Positions 14,424 through 21,662 of a stretch of 27,961 nucleotides of DNA are shown in pieces (position 1 is the first letter of the stretch; each line of letters starts with the position of its first letter). A program made the translations under genes and the position numbers. The stretch is from IMG/VR virus record IMGVR_UViG_3300046028_004526, positions 1-27,961 of that record, one strand, 5' to 3'. Under the pieces are notes generated by a model, which did no database searches, was not told the DNA's origin, and saw nothing but the letters and a program-made list of their open reading frames with translations. The DNA comes from a virus.

Positions 14424-14827
14424 TTGACGCGGACGCGATCCTGTATGCCTTCCTCACGGAGAGTGGGAACGCGCTATATAACCTGGTGGAGACGCGGATC
14501 GAGTATGGCCAGACGCCTGAGGGCTTTGACGATACGGCCACGCAGTTGGTCTTCCTGCTGGATGATGGCGACCCGTACACGCGGGGGCAGATGGAGGATT
14601 GCACGTACCTCTTCCACTGCTACGGCGGTGCGGGGAAGTGGCGGGCGGCGAAGGCGGTCTATGAGGCACTTCGGGATCGCCTCCACAACGTGAACATGGA
14701 GACGGTGGGGGTGCTGGGTGTGATTATGGCGATGCATGCGGATGGCACCGGGGAGCCTATGACGCACCCCGGCACAAAACACAAGCTGGTAGTGGGCCGC
14801 TTTCGCGGCAAATTCAAGGAGATCTAA
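14420..14827 (+). CDS. tail terminator protein (DUF3168-like)
   Basis: This 135-residue protein lies where siphoviruses encode the tail terminator that caps tube polymerisation. It shows D-A-I-L-Y-A-F-L near the start, V-E-T-R-I-E-Y-G-Q-T-P-E, and a helix with A-K-A-V-Y-E-A-L-R-D-R-L-H, the pattern of the DUF3168 family. The ATG at 14420 overlaps the previous stop; an in-frame GTG at 14414 is less likely. The tail-tube Shine-Dalgarno (AAGGAG) lies inside its last codons. Confidence 0.78.
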   Translation: MIDADAILYAFLTESGNALYNLVETRIEYGQTPEGFDDTATQLVFLLDDGDPYTRGQMEDCTYLFHCYGGAGKWRAAKAVYEALRDRLHNVNMETVGVLGVIMAMHADGTGEPMTHPGTKHKLVVGRFRGKFKEI

Positions 14828-14830
14828 GAC

Positions 14831-15370
14831 ATGGGAACAGTTGCGAATCTTATTATTCCGAAGCCGGAAATTTACCTCGGGCCTGTTGCCCAGGCGATGC
14901 CGACGATTACCGGGACGCTCGGCGGAACGGTGAGCACTACGGGCTTCACGAGCGTGGGCTTCCTCAGTGAGGGATCCAAGGCGTCTCTCGAGTTCATGGC
15001 GGAGCGGCGGAAGTTTCGCCCGATGAATAAGCTGACGCCGATTGGCGCGGCGAACATCACCAAGGGCGCAACGATCACGCTTACCCTGGCGGAGAGCGAT
15101 GTGGCCGCGTGGGAAGTGGCCATGGCCTCAGCTGCTGAAACGGGCGGGGTGGTGACGGACAACGACGACGGCACGATCAATTTCTATCAGATGCTGATCA
15201 TTACGGCGGCCAAGGTGTGGCAGTTCCGCATGGTTGCGGCGGATGAGAACGCCAAGAGCGAACTGGACGACACGCAGGAAGAGCAGATCGAGGTGGTCTT
15301 CGAGGCTTATGAATATGAGTCTGGGAGCGATGGCGAACGCGTTTGGAAGTGCCACACGCGGACGGCGTGA
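14831..15370 (+). CDS. major tail tube protein
   Basis: This 179-residue protein is placed between the tail terminator and the chaperone genes, where the tube subunit is expected. It shows a beta-rich sequence with G-F-T-S-V-G-F-L-S-E-G, K-G-A-T-I-T-L-T-L-A-E-S-D and a C-terminal acidic strand, I-E-V-V-F-E-A-Y. These patterns fit tube proteins that stack as hexameric rings around the tape measure. AAGGAG lies 9-14 nt upstream of the ATG. The assignment relies largely on gene order and fold-like pattern. Confidence 0.78.
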   Translation: MGTVANLIIPKPEIYLGPVAQAMPTITGTLGGTVSTTGFTSVGFLSEGSKASLEFMAERRKFRPMNKLTPIGAANITKGATITLTLAESDVAAWEVAMASAAETGGVVTDNDDGTINFYQMLIITAAKVWQFRMVAADENAKSELDDTQEEQIEVVFEAYEYESGSDGERVWKCHTRTA

Positions 15371-15371
15371 T

Positions 15372-15399
15372 GAATTATGAATTGTGAATTATGAATTAC
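15372..15399 (+). repeat. heptad array GAATTAT type (four units)
   Basis: Units GAATTAT, GAATTGT, GAATTAT, GAATTAC, then a partial GAATGA. It begins one base after the tail-tube stop. Confidence 0.9.
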
Positions 15400-15408
15400 G
15401 AATGAAGA

Positions 15409-15421
15409 CGCCCTGCGGGCG
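15409..15421 (+). promoter_or_regulatory. leader mini-hairpin
   Basis: CGCCC (15409-15413), loop TGC, GGGCG (15417-15421), then GGAATAGGAGAA as ribosome-binding region. The arm sequence differs from 12078 and 12553, but stem length, loop length and placement are the same. Confidence 0.62.
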
Positions 15422-15441
15422 GGAATAGGAGAATATGAGCA

Positions 15442-15912
15442 ATGAGTATTTCTAGTCCGGTTATCAAGATTGGGATCACTGCTTCGGAGTTGATCGCGGA
15501 TGACACGCTGAGCACGACCGCGCGGACGGTGCAGCACACGCTGTTCGATGAGACGATCACTCCGAGTCCGGCGACTGTGTTCTCGGGTGCGGTTTACGCG
15601 CTGATCGCTGGTGCGAAGACCCTGGACCTTCGCGCGCTGCGGACGGTGGCGGGTGGCTCGGGCGACGGCAACGGTCTGAAGGTACAGGGGTTCTATTTCA
15701 AGAACCTGGGCGCGAACCCGATGACCATCGTGGCCGGTGCTTCGAATGGGTATCTGATTTTCGGCACGAGCGGGAGTGTGATCGTTCCTGCGGGTGGCGC
15801 GCTTTGCCTTTCCCTGGCGGACGCGAGCGCAGATGTTGACGCGACCCACAAGACGATTGACGTGAGCGGCACACTGGTGCAGACGTTTGAAGCGGCTGTG
15901 ATCCTCGGATGA
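15442..15912 (+). CDS. putative tail accessory protein, hypothetical
   Basis: This 156-residue protein is unrecognised, with a Gly/Ala-rich, beta-predicted sequence (F-Y-F-K-N-L-G-A-N-P-M-T-I-V, L-I-F-G-T-S-G-S-V-I-V-P-A-G-G-A). The F-K-N-x-G-x-N-x-M-T-I-V segment recalls virion surface proteins that carry a small jelly-roll; this is inference. It sits between tube and chaperone genes, behind an array and a mini-hairpin, so it looks like a later insertion in an otherwise standard tail operon. AGGAGA at 15427-15432 serves the ATG at 15442; another ATG at 15435 leads only to a six-codon frame. Confidence 0.6.
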   Translation: MSISSPVIKIGITASELIADDTLSTTARTVQHTLFDETITPSPATVFSGAVYALIAGAKTLDLRALRTVAGGSGDGNGLKVQGFYFKNLGANPMTIVAGASNGYLIFGTSGSVIVPAGGALCLSLADASADVDATHKTIDVSGTLVQTFEAAVILG

Positions 15913-15917
15913 TGGCT

Positions 15918-15934
15918 GAAGGATGAAGGCTGAA
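15918..15934 (+). repeat. heptad array GAAGGAT/GAAGGCT type
   Basis: GAAGGAT, GAAGGCT and a partial GAAG unit directly precede the AAGGA ribosome-binding site of the chaperone gene. An ATG inside the array (15923) is in frame with that gene but is probably not its start. Confidence 0.6.
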
Positions 15935-15946
15935 GAAGGAAAGAGC

Positions 15947-16384
15947 ATGGACGAGGATGGCAATACGGTGACGCCCAGGACGGACGATCAGATTCTGTCT
16001 GGCGTGGTGCCGGGACACGGGGCCATGGTTCTGGGTGGTCGGTCGTATCCGGTGCGCGAGGCGAGCAATGCGCGGGCGCGTGATATACGGCTGGCGATTG
16101 CGCAGTTTGGCGCGGATGCGGCCAAGTGGCGCGAGGATGACCCCAGGACGCTGGACCGGATGGAGACGATGCTGGATCAGTCGATCCGGCGCTTCTCCCC
16201 CGAGATTGAAGCGGACTGGGAACACATTGCCGAGAACGCCACGGACACGGAACGCTTGACGGCGATGGCGATCATCCGCGAGGTGGTGATGCTCCCTTTT
16301 ACGACGCTGGCGGGGATGGTGCCGGTGGCCCCTCCAGCGGGCAACCGGAAAACAAAACGGGCTGGTCGGAAGTCTACGACCTGA
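15947..16384 (+). CDS. tail assembly chaperone, short form (gpG-like)
   Basis: This 145-residue protein of the lambda gpG type binds the tape measure during tail assembly. It is helical, with A-R-A-R-D-I-R-L-A-I, a T-L-D-R-M-E-T-M-L-D-Q helix and a C-terminal E-R-L-T-A-M-A-I-I-R-E-V-V segment, and ends in a basic tail. The start at 15947 is supported by AAGGA at 15936-15940; the ATG at 15923 lies in repeat DNA. It ends normally at 16384, but a slippery site at 16294 allows a longer product. Location directly before the tape measure is diagnostic. Confidence 0.85.
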   Translation: MDEDGNTVTPRTDDQILSGVVPGHGAMVLGGRSYPVREASNARARDIRLAIAQFGADAAKWREDDPRTLDRMETMLDQSIRRFSPEIEADWEHIAENATDTERLTAMAIIREVVMLPFTTLAGMVPVAPPAGNRKTKRAGRKSTT

Positions 16385-16569
16385 TTCAGCATGAGTATGG
16401 CGCGAGCCTGCTGGAACTGGATCGGGAATGGACGCCGGGTATCACTCAGTTGATGCTGCGGCGGATGTCGGAACGGTACAAGAAGCAGCACAAGAAGTCG
16501 AAGAAGAAGCCGGGCACGATAGAACTAAGCGAAGACCGGATCGAGGGTTCGATCTGGGAGAAGGGTTAG
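15947..16569 (+). CDS. tail assembly chaperone, -1 frameshift product (gpGT-like)
   Basis: A second frame runs from the slippery site to 16569 and has no start of its own in a sensible place. Read by slipping back one base after TTT at 16298-16300, the product has 118 zero-frame residues. These are followed by 89 from the -1 frame: a Gly-rich linker (Y-D-A-G-G-D-G-A-G-G-P-S-S-G), W-S-E-V-Y-D-L-I-Q-H-E-Y-G, L-M-L-R-R-M-S-E-R-Y, and a Lys-rich stretch. This total of 207 residues matches the architecture of gpGT chaperones, where the T part recruits tube subunits. The tape measure starts 3 nt after the stop. Coordinates span both frames; the join is at base 16300, used twice. Confidence 0.85.
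16294..16338 (+). promoter_or_regulatory. -1 programmed frameshift signal
   Basis: CCCTTTT (16294-16300) is a canonical X-XXY-YYZ heptamer in the zero frame (ctC-CCT-TTT). Five nucleotides later a stem can form: GCTGG (16306-16310) with CCAGC (16334-16338), one C-T mismatch, then GGGG (16312-16315) with CCCC (16329-16332). The spacer length is ideal for stimulating -1 slippage. Confidence 0.85.
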
Positions 16570-16572
16570 CCG

Positions 16573-18327
16573 ATGGCATTCAAGGCCGGTGAAATAGTTT
16601 TCCAGATTACCGCTGAAACCAAGGCGCTGAACAAGGCCATGGGCGACGTGAGTGCGAATGTGCAGAAGAACTTCGGCAACATCGCGAAAACGGTGGGCAA
16701 CACCATGATGGGCGTTGGCGCGGCGGTGACGGGGGCTGTTGCTGGAATCGGCTATAAGGCACTGAGCGCGGCGGAGGAAGTGAGCAAAGCCTCAACGAAG
16801 ATAGTGGCGGCGCTGGGCCTTCCAAAGGAAGAGGCGGAACGGTTTCGCCAGATGATCAGGGAAGTGTACGGCGACAACTTCGGCGAGAGCCTGACGGACG
16901 TGGGCGTGGCTATTCAGGAGATCGCTGTGGGTCTGGCGAAAGTCGGCGTTATGTCTAATGAGGAGATCGTGAAGGCCACAGAAAACGCTTACATGCTGCG
17001 GGACGCTTACCAGGTGGACATCGGCGAAAGCGTAGGCGCGGTCACTGGCCTGATGCAGAACTTTGGACTAACGAGCCAACAGGCTTTTGATTTTTTGACC
17101 CTGGGGATGCAGCGGGGCATGAACACCTCGGGGGACTTCCTGGAATCCATTGGCGAATACTCCACCCAGTTTGCCGAGGGTGGGGCGACTGCTGCGCAGT
17201 TCTTCAGCATGATGGAGACCGGCATGCAAAGTGGCATGCTCGGCACGGACAAGGCGGCGGATGCGTTCAAGGAATTCCGCGTGCGGCTGCTGGACGGATC
17301 TAAGGCCACGGCAGGCGCGATGGCCATGATCGGGCTGGACATTGGCCAGATCACAGCGCAGATCAACGCGGGAACCTTGACCACCGCAGACGCCTGGGAT
17401 CTGGTGATCGAAAAGCTACGGGGGACGAAGGATCAGGCGGTCCAGCTTCAGGCAGGCGTGGGTCTGATCGGGTCGCAGTTCGAGGATCTGGGGGCCAAGA
17501 CCGTGCTGGCGATGACCATGGGCATGACTTCCATGGACGAAATGAAGGAATCCACAGCAAACCTTTCCGAGCAATATAAGACGCTCGGAAACGACTTGGA
17601 GGGCGTGAAGCGGAAGATGGTTCTGGCTTCGGAAGCCATGGGCCATGCGATTGCCCCGGCGCTCGGCAGAATATTGGATGCGGTGGCTCCGGTGATTGAG
17701 AAGTTTGCCGCATGGGTTGAGAAGAATCCAGAACTTGCAGCAACGCTTGGTGTGGTGGCTGGTGCGCTGGGTGCGCTGATACTTGCTGCTGGCATTGTGA
17801 TCAAAATTGCGGCGGCGGTGGCGGAGTCTTGGATTCTTGTGAAGGCTGCGTTTGCGATTGTGGCAACTGCGGCCTCGGGCCTGGCGGCTGCGATTGGTTT
17901 GCCGGTGTGGGCGGTGGTGGCGATTGTGGCGGCGGCGACGGCGGCGATCTACTACTACTGGGATGAACTAAAATATGGTCTTGGCGTTGTGTGGCGCGCC
18001 ATTTCATCGGCATGGATGACTATATGGGGTCCGATCATTGATGGGATTATGTGGCTGCAAAACATCGGGCTGAGTGTGCTTGAAAAGGCACAGGGCCTGA
18101 TTGGCTGGGGCGGCGGTGGTGGCGGCGGTCCACAGTACGCGATGGCGGGGCCTGGTGGTGGTGGTCCGCAGTACGCGATGGCTGGCCCAGGTGGAGGCGG
18201 GGGCGGTGGCGGCTTCGGTGGCGGTATCAGTCTGACTTTCAATGTTTCGGGCATTACGGATCCGGGCGCTTTCTCTCGGATGGCGGCTGAACAGCTTCAG
18301 CTTGAACTCAGATCGCGTGGTCTCTAA
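16573..18327 (+). CDS. tail tape measure protein
   Basis: This 584-residue protein sets tail length. It has the TP901-like core (helical residues about 85-330, with repeated Met/Gln/Gly patterns such as S-I-G-E-Y-S-T-Q-F-A-E-G-G). Hydrophobic segments follow at about 395-420 and 430-465 (A-A-L-G-V-V-A-G-A-L-G-A-L-I-L-like and W-A-V-V-A-I-V-A-A-A-T-A-A-I). After these comes a Gly-rich stretch containing the direct repeat G-P-Q-Y-A-M-A-G-P-G-G-G-G twice. At roughly 0.15 nm per residue the tail would be about 90 nm; that is an estimate. No lytic transglycosylase or peptidase motif is seen. Its stop overlaps the next start by one base. Confidence 0.9.
   Translation: MAFKAGEIVFQITAETKALNKAMGDVSANVQKNFGNIAKTVGNTMMGVGAAVTGAVAGIGYKALSAAEEVSKASTKIVAALGLPKEEAERFRQMIREVYGDNFGESLTDVGVAIQEIAVGLAKVGVMSNEEIVKATENAYMLRDAYQVDIGESVGAVTGLMQNFGLTSQQAFDFLTLGMQRGMNTSGDFLESIGEYSTQFAEGGATAAQFFSMMETGMQSGMLGTDKAADAFKEFRVRLLDGSKATAGAMAMIGLDIGQITAQINAGTLTTADAWDLVIEKLRGTKDQAVQLQAGVGLIGSQFEDLGAKTVLAMTMGMTSMDEMKESTANLSEQYKTLGNDLEGVKRKMVLASEAMGHAIAPALGRILDAVAPVIEKFAAWVEKNPELAATLGVVAGALGALILAAGIVIKIAAAVAESWILVKAAFAIVATAASGLAAAIGLPVWAVVAIVAAATAAIYYYWDELKYGLGVVWRAISSAWMTIWGPIIDGIMWLQNIGLSVLEKAQGLIGWGGGGGGGPQYAMAGPGGGGPQYAMAGPGGGGGGGGFGGGISLTFNVSGITDPGAFSRMAAEQLQLELRSRGL
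18132..18196 (+). repeat. direct repeat encoding Gly-rich G-P-Q-Y-A-M-A-G-P units
   Basis: CAGTACGCGATGGC occurs twice, about 36 bp apart, flanked by GGT/GGC/GGA runs. It encodes two copies of P-Q-Y-A-M-A-G-P-G-G-G-G near the end of the tape measure. Such repeats can change copy number by slippage. Confidence 0.7.
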
Positions 18328-18785
18328 TGGCTCATAGCATGACGATAGACGGGATCGACCTGGGCGGGGCGAACTATGGCTTTGTGGTGGAGGCGAATGA
18401 TTTCGTTACGCCGCCTGACGCTCGGGTGAACCGGGACCGGCTTGCTATGGCGGACGGGGACGCGGCGCAGGGTTCGACGTTTGACGGGCGGACGGGTGTG
18501 GTGTCGGGGGTGGTTGTGGCGACGAGCTACGAGAACCTACTGGCACAGAAAGAGAATATCCAGCGGGTTACCTGGCTCACGCAGTCGGGCAGCAAGGTGT
18601 TGACGTTCGACGCGCACGCGGGAAAGCAGTGGCGCGGGCGGGTGCTTAAAGTTGCCTATTCGAATGAGACCCCGGTGACGGTGGATCTGGTGCTGACCCT
18701 TTACGCCCCGCAGCCCTGGGCCGAAGCGAGCACAGCGACGACGGTGACGGCGGCGAGCATTCCCACGAATCCTTCCACCATTTAG
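18327..18785 (+). CDS. distal tail protein (Dit), N-terminal part
   Basis: This 152-residue protein has the N-terminal beta-barrel pattern of siphovirus Dit proteins: I-D-G-I-D-L-G near the start, a central R-T-G-V-V-S-G-V-V-V, a helix around Y-E-N-L-L-A-Q-K-E-N-I-Q-R, and the closing Y-S-N-E-T-P-V-T-V-D-L-V-L-T-L-Y-A-P-Q-P-W. Dit forms the hexameric hub joining tube to baseplate. The protein stops just where the C-terminal galectin-like domain would begin, and that domain is encoded by the next gene. Confidence 0.82.
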   Translation: MAHSMTIDGIDLGGANYGFVVEANDFVTPPDARVNRDRLAMADGDAAQGSTFDGRTGVVSGVVVATSYENLLAQKENIQRVTWLTQSGSKVLTFDAHAGKQWRGRVLKVAYSNETPVTVDLVLTLYAPQPWAEASTATTVTAASIPTNPSTI

Positions 18786-18795
18786 AAAGAGAAAG

Positions 18796-19119
18796 ATGAC
18801 ACCAGGCGGAACACAGCTTACAGACTGGGTGCTGACGATCAAGAATGGCGCGACCGGGGCGGCGTCGGTACAGGTGTCGAACGCTTACACGGGGGAGAGC
18901 GTGGTGTGGGCGAATGCGCTGGCGGTGAATGCGTGGCTCAGGCTGAGCAGTGAGACGCAGCGGTGCGAGGTATCGACGGACAGCGGGGCGACCTGGACGC
19001 GACGAAATGAGAATGTGACCGGGTTGATTCCGCAGATTCAAGGTGGGGTGAGCAATGTGATCACGATCACGGGTTTGGTTGGGGCGACGGCGGATTATTC
19101 TTACACGGCGAAAGGTTAG
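18796..19119 (+). CDS. distal tail protein C-terminal (galectin-like) domain as separate gene
   Basis: This 107-residue protein resembles the C-terminal jelly-roll domain of Dit proteins: W-V-L-T-I-K-N-G-A near the start, then V-Q-V-S-N-A-Y-T-G-E, L-S-S-E-T-Q-R-C-E-V-S-T-D-S-G, G-L-I-P-Q-I-Q-G-G-V-S-N-V-I-T-I. It has its own ribosome-binding site (AAAGAGAAAG) and ATG, 10 nt after the preceding stop, in a different frame. The frame is also open upstream across the junction, so a frameshift-made fusion cannot be excluded. It probably assembles with the N-terminal part as a two-chain Dit. Confidence 0.78.
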   Translation: MTPGGTQLTDWVLTIKNGATGAASVQVSNAYTGESVVWANALAVNAWLRLSSETQRCEVSTDSGATWTRRNENVTGLIPQIQGGVSNVITITGLVGATADYSYTAKG

Positions 19120-19122
19120 CTG

Positions 19123-19845
19123 ATGGCCCAGCGAGCAATACATAAGGTTGCGGATCGGTGGTTCGCGCAGCTTAATACGACGGTGAACTCGGCTGTTACA
19201 AGCTGGGTTTTGAAGGCTTCGGGCGCTACCGGGTTGCCGGTGCCGAGTGCGCTTCAGGATGTGGTGGTGCATTGTGGGACGGAGAAGGCGCTTGTCACTG
19301 CGATTGCTGTGGACACACCCTCGGCAGGGCTGGACACCCTGACGGTGACACGGGGCTATGGCGGGAGCACGGCGGCAAGCCACTCGGCGGATGCTTATGT
19401 GGGCCACTACTACTACCGGGAACATCACAACGACCTGGCGGAGCGGCTGGCGCAGTTGGAGTATTTCCTGTGGGGCCAGTTCGGCAAGACGAACGGGCGA
19501 CTTCAGAGCGGGCTTTATGTGCAGGCTGAGGGTTCGCCAAGCCTCACGGTGGAGATCACGGCGGGGGGAGGCTTCGCTGTGGGTCAGCCTGTGGCGCTTA
19601 GGACCACGGCGACGAAGACATTTATCGCACCCGTGACGAACCCGCGCATTGACGTGATCCAGATTGACCAGGAGGGGAACATCGAGGTGAAGGCGGGGAC
19701 AGAGGCGGGATCACCGGCTGCGCCAAGTGTGGACGCGGACGCGCTGAAGTTGTGTGAGATCTATTGTCGGGTGGGGATGACCTCAATCAAGGACACGGAC
19801 GACGCGAGCAACGGCTACATCACGAATACGGATAATTGGCTGTGA
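19123..19845 (+). CDS. baseplate/tail protein with beta module
   Basis: This 240-residue protein is not assigned to a named family. Residues about 18-95 show the module T-L-T-V-T-R-G-Y-G-G-S-T-A-A-S-H-S-A-D-A-Y-V preceded by a strand pair, the same pattern as the insertion in the connector at 12950. The rest is beta-rich, with V-E-I-T-A-G-G-G-F-A-V-G and a P-R-I-D-V-I-Q-I-D segment seen in several baseplate and receptor-binding upper domains. A helix, N-D-L-A-E-R-L-A-Q-L-E, may trimerise it. It lies 3 nt after the Dit C-terminal gene. A role as a tail-tip structural subunit is inferred from position. Confidence 0.68.
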   Translation: MAQRAIHKVADRWFAQLNTTVNSAVTSWVLKASGATGLPVPSALQDVVVHCGTEKALVTAIAVDTPSAGLDTLTVTRGYGGSTAASHSADAYVGHYYYREHHNDLAERLAQLEYFLWGQFGKTNGRLQSGLYVQAEGSPSLTVEITAGGGFAVGQPVALRTTATKTFIAPVTNPRIDVIQIDQEGNIEVKAGTEAGSPAAPSVDADALKLCEIYCRVGMTSIKDTDDASNGYITNTDNWL

Positions 19846-19846
19846 T

Positions 19847-19881
19847 GAAGGGTGAAGGGTGAAGGGTGAAGGGTGAAGGGT
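19847..19881 (+). repeat. heptad array GAAGGGT type (five perfect units)
   Basis: Five identical GAAGGGT units start one base after the preceding TGA. The Tal gene ribosome-binding site (CGAGG) and ATG follow at 19895-19911. Confidence 0.92.
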
Positions 19882-19908
19882 GAAAAACTTGAGCAACGAG
19901 GTTTTTGA

Positions 19909-21660
19909 ATGAGTGCTTTGATCGGTGATTTTGAGATTGGGACGCAGCCGCTTTGGCCTGCGGCTTCGGTCACGATTGCCGATGTGTTTGATCTGCCAGC
20001 CTGGGAACGGCCTACGGGGGACACGGGCTACACGGCACCGGAGGGCACGGAGACGTTCACGGGTACGCCGGGCTTTGGCGGGACGGGCGGCACGGAACCG
20101 AGCACGGGCACGCCGGGCTTTGATGGCGAGCCGACGACGGCCAGCTTCTGGAGCATTGGCGATGAGAGCGACCCGAACGACGGCGGCGCGATCACGGTGG
20201 TGGGCATTGATGGGACTGTAACGCTGATCCCGATTTATGCGCACCGGGTTCGGTTCTGGCGGGTGGAGGTGTACGACGAGGACGGGGTGCGGGTGGCGTA
20301 TGTGCCGCACATCATAAGCGGCAAGCTGCAAAGGAAATTGGACCAGGCGAGCACGCTGGAGTTCAAGGTGGCTTTCGGTTCGGAGGGCGCTTCGGACTTG
20401 ACGCGGCCTAACTACATCGTGCTGCGGGACCGGTGGGGCTTCGTGGTGGACACGTTCCAGATTCAGCGGCGGCGCCCTATTGGCCAGGGTGACGCGAGCT
20501 ACATCGAGATCGTGGCCCAGGGCAAGATCGCGCAGCTTCGTGATGAGGTGGTGCTTGAGTACAACGCGGCGACGGCGGGGATTACCGTGGGTGATCACGT
20601 GGCGGCGTTGTTGGCACTCCAGGCGCAGGCGGCGTTGATCGAACTCGGCACGATTGAACCGGAGATCGCGGACATCGAGTTGCCCTTCTATGTGGCGGAT
20701 TCGAACATCCATGCGGCGCTGCTCCAGCTTCAGACGGCGATTCCCAAGGACTTTCGCGGGCGGTTTTACCTGGACGCGAAGGGGAAATTCCAGTGGCGAT
20801 TGATACCGGGCGACACGGGCGAGCAGGTGATCACGCGGGGCCGGAACGTGCAGAACGTACAGGCCGAGACGGATTACAGCCTGCTGGTGAATCGCGTTTA
20901 CATGTATGGCGATGGCTTGGACGTGCGGGACCGGCTGAAGTTGACGGACGCGGGGGAGGCGGAAGAGTACCTGGAAGACGCGGCGAGCGTGACGGCGTGG
21001 GGGTTGAGTCCTGCGATTAAGGTGGACCGGCGCATCCGGCACCCTGAGACACTGCTCAGGGTGGCGACACGGATCCTTGAGGAATTCGCCACGCCCCAGG
21101 TGAAGATCGATGTTGACCTGCTGGACCTGGCGAAGGCGGACGGCATTGCGGGGTGGCGGGACATCGAGATCGGCGGGAAGTATCGGGTGGTGGATACGAC
21201 GCTCGGGGTTGACACGACGGTTGAGATCGTGGGCATCGAGGTGGACTTCTCGCGGCCTGTGGCCATCCGGGTGGAGCTTGCGAACCAGACGAAGACGCTC
21301 GGGGACTTGATCGGCGATCTGGTGGACTCGCTACAGCAGCCGCTTGATGTGGATGGCGACCGCTACCCGACGATGGGCAGGAACTACAGCGAGCGTGAGG
21401 CACGGGTGGCGCGGGCTGGTGACGTGCGCTGGAATGACGGGACCGATAAAGGGCAGATGCATGACGGAGCCGACTGGCAGGACATCGGCGCGGGGGATGA
21501 GTTGCACTTCCAAGCGACCACCAAGGCCGGGCTTACTGCGGCCAGCGGTGTGGACGTGCGGAGCTTTGGCCGTGTGGAGGGCAGTGGATCGGACAACGGC
21601 ATGGTGTGTGTACCCAATCCGGCGAAGTCTGGGTGGGACGCTTTGAACTTCTGGGAATAG
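19909..21660 (+). CDS. tail-associated hub protein (Tal / tip attachment type)
   Basis: This 583-residue protein follows Dit in the usual order and has the gp27-like hub pattern. Residues about 110-480 contain R-F-W-R-V-E-V-Y-D-E-D-G, a K-L-Q-R-K-L-D strand, R-P-N-Y-I-V-L-R-D, I-V-A-Q-G-K-I-A-Q-L, and a late R-A-T-R-I-L-E-type helix followed by strands. These hubs close the tube at the tip. The N-terminal 30-75 region is a low-complexity collagen-like stretch with two G-T-P-G-F repeats and may be a flexible linker. I see no peptidase or lysozyme motif in the C-terminus. The last ~90 residues carry a short beta motif, V-R-W-N-D-G-T. Confidence 0.78.
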   Translation: MSALIGDFEIGTQPLWPAASVTIADVFDLPAWERPTGDTGYTAPEGTETFTGTPGFGGTGGTEPSTGTPGFDGEPTTASFWSIGDESDPNDGGAITVVGIDGTVTLIPIYAHRVRFWRVEVYDEDGVRVAYVPHIISGKLQRKLDQASTLEFKVAFGSEGASDLTRPNYIVLRDRWGFVVDTFQIQRRRPIGQGDASYIEIVAQGKIAQLRDEVVLEYNAATAGITVGDHVAALLALQAQAALIELGTIEPEIADIELPFYVADSNIHAALLQLQTAIPKDFRGRFYLDAKGKFQWRLIPGDTGEQVITRGRNVQNVQAETDYSLLVNRVYMYGDGLDVRDRLKLTDAGEAEEYLEDAASVTAWGLSPAIKVDRRIRHPETLLRVATRILEEFATPQVKIDVDLLDLAKADGIAGWRDIEIGGKYRVVDTTLGVDTTVEIVGIEVDFSRPVAIRVELANQTKTLGDLIGDLVDSLQQPLDVDGDRYPTMGRNYSEREARVARAGDVRWNDGTDKGQMHDGADWQDIGAGDELHFQATTKAGLTAASGVDVRSFGRVEGSGSDNGMVCVPNPAKSGWDALNFWE

Positions 21661-21662
21661 CG

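Noticed and set aside
15435-15455. Six-codon frame starting at an ATG just before the gene at 15442
   Set aside because: It ends almost at once (M-S-N-E-Y-F-stop). Its ATG shares the same ribosome-binding site, so it may be an upstream start, but there is no evidence it is used.
16347-16359. A-rich stretch GGAAAACAAAACG as an alternative slippery site in the chaperone gene
   Set aside because: No X-XXY-YYZ heptamer falls in the zero-frame register there; CCCTTTT at 16294 does and has a downstream stem.
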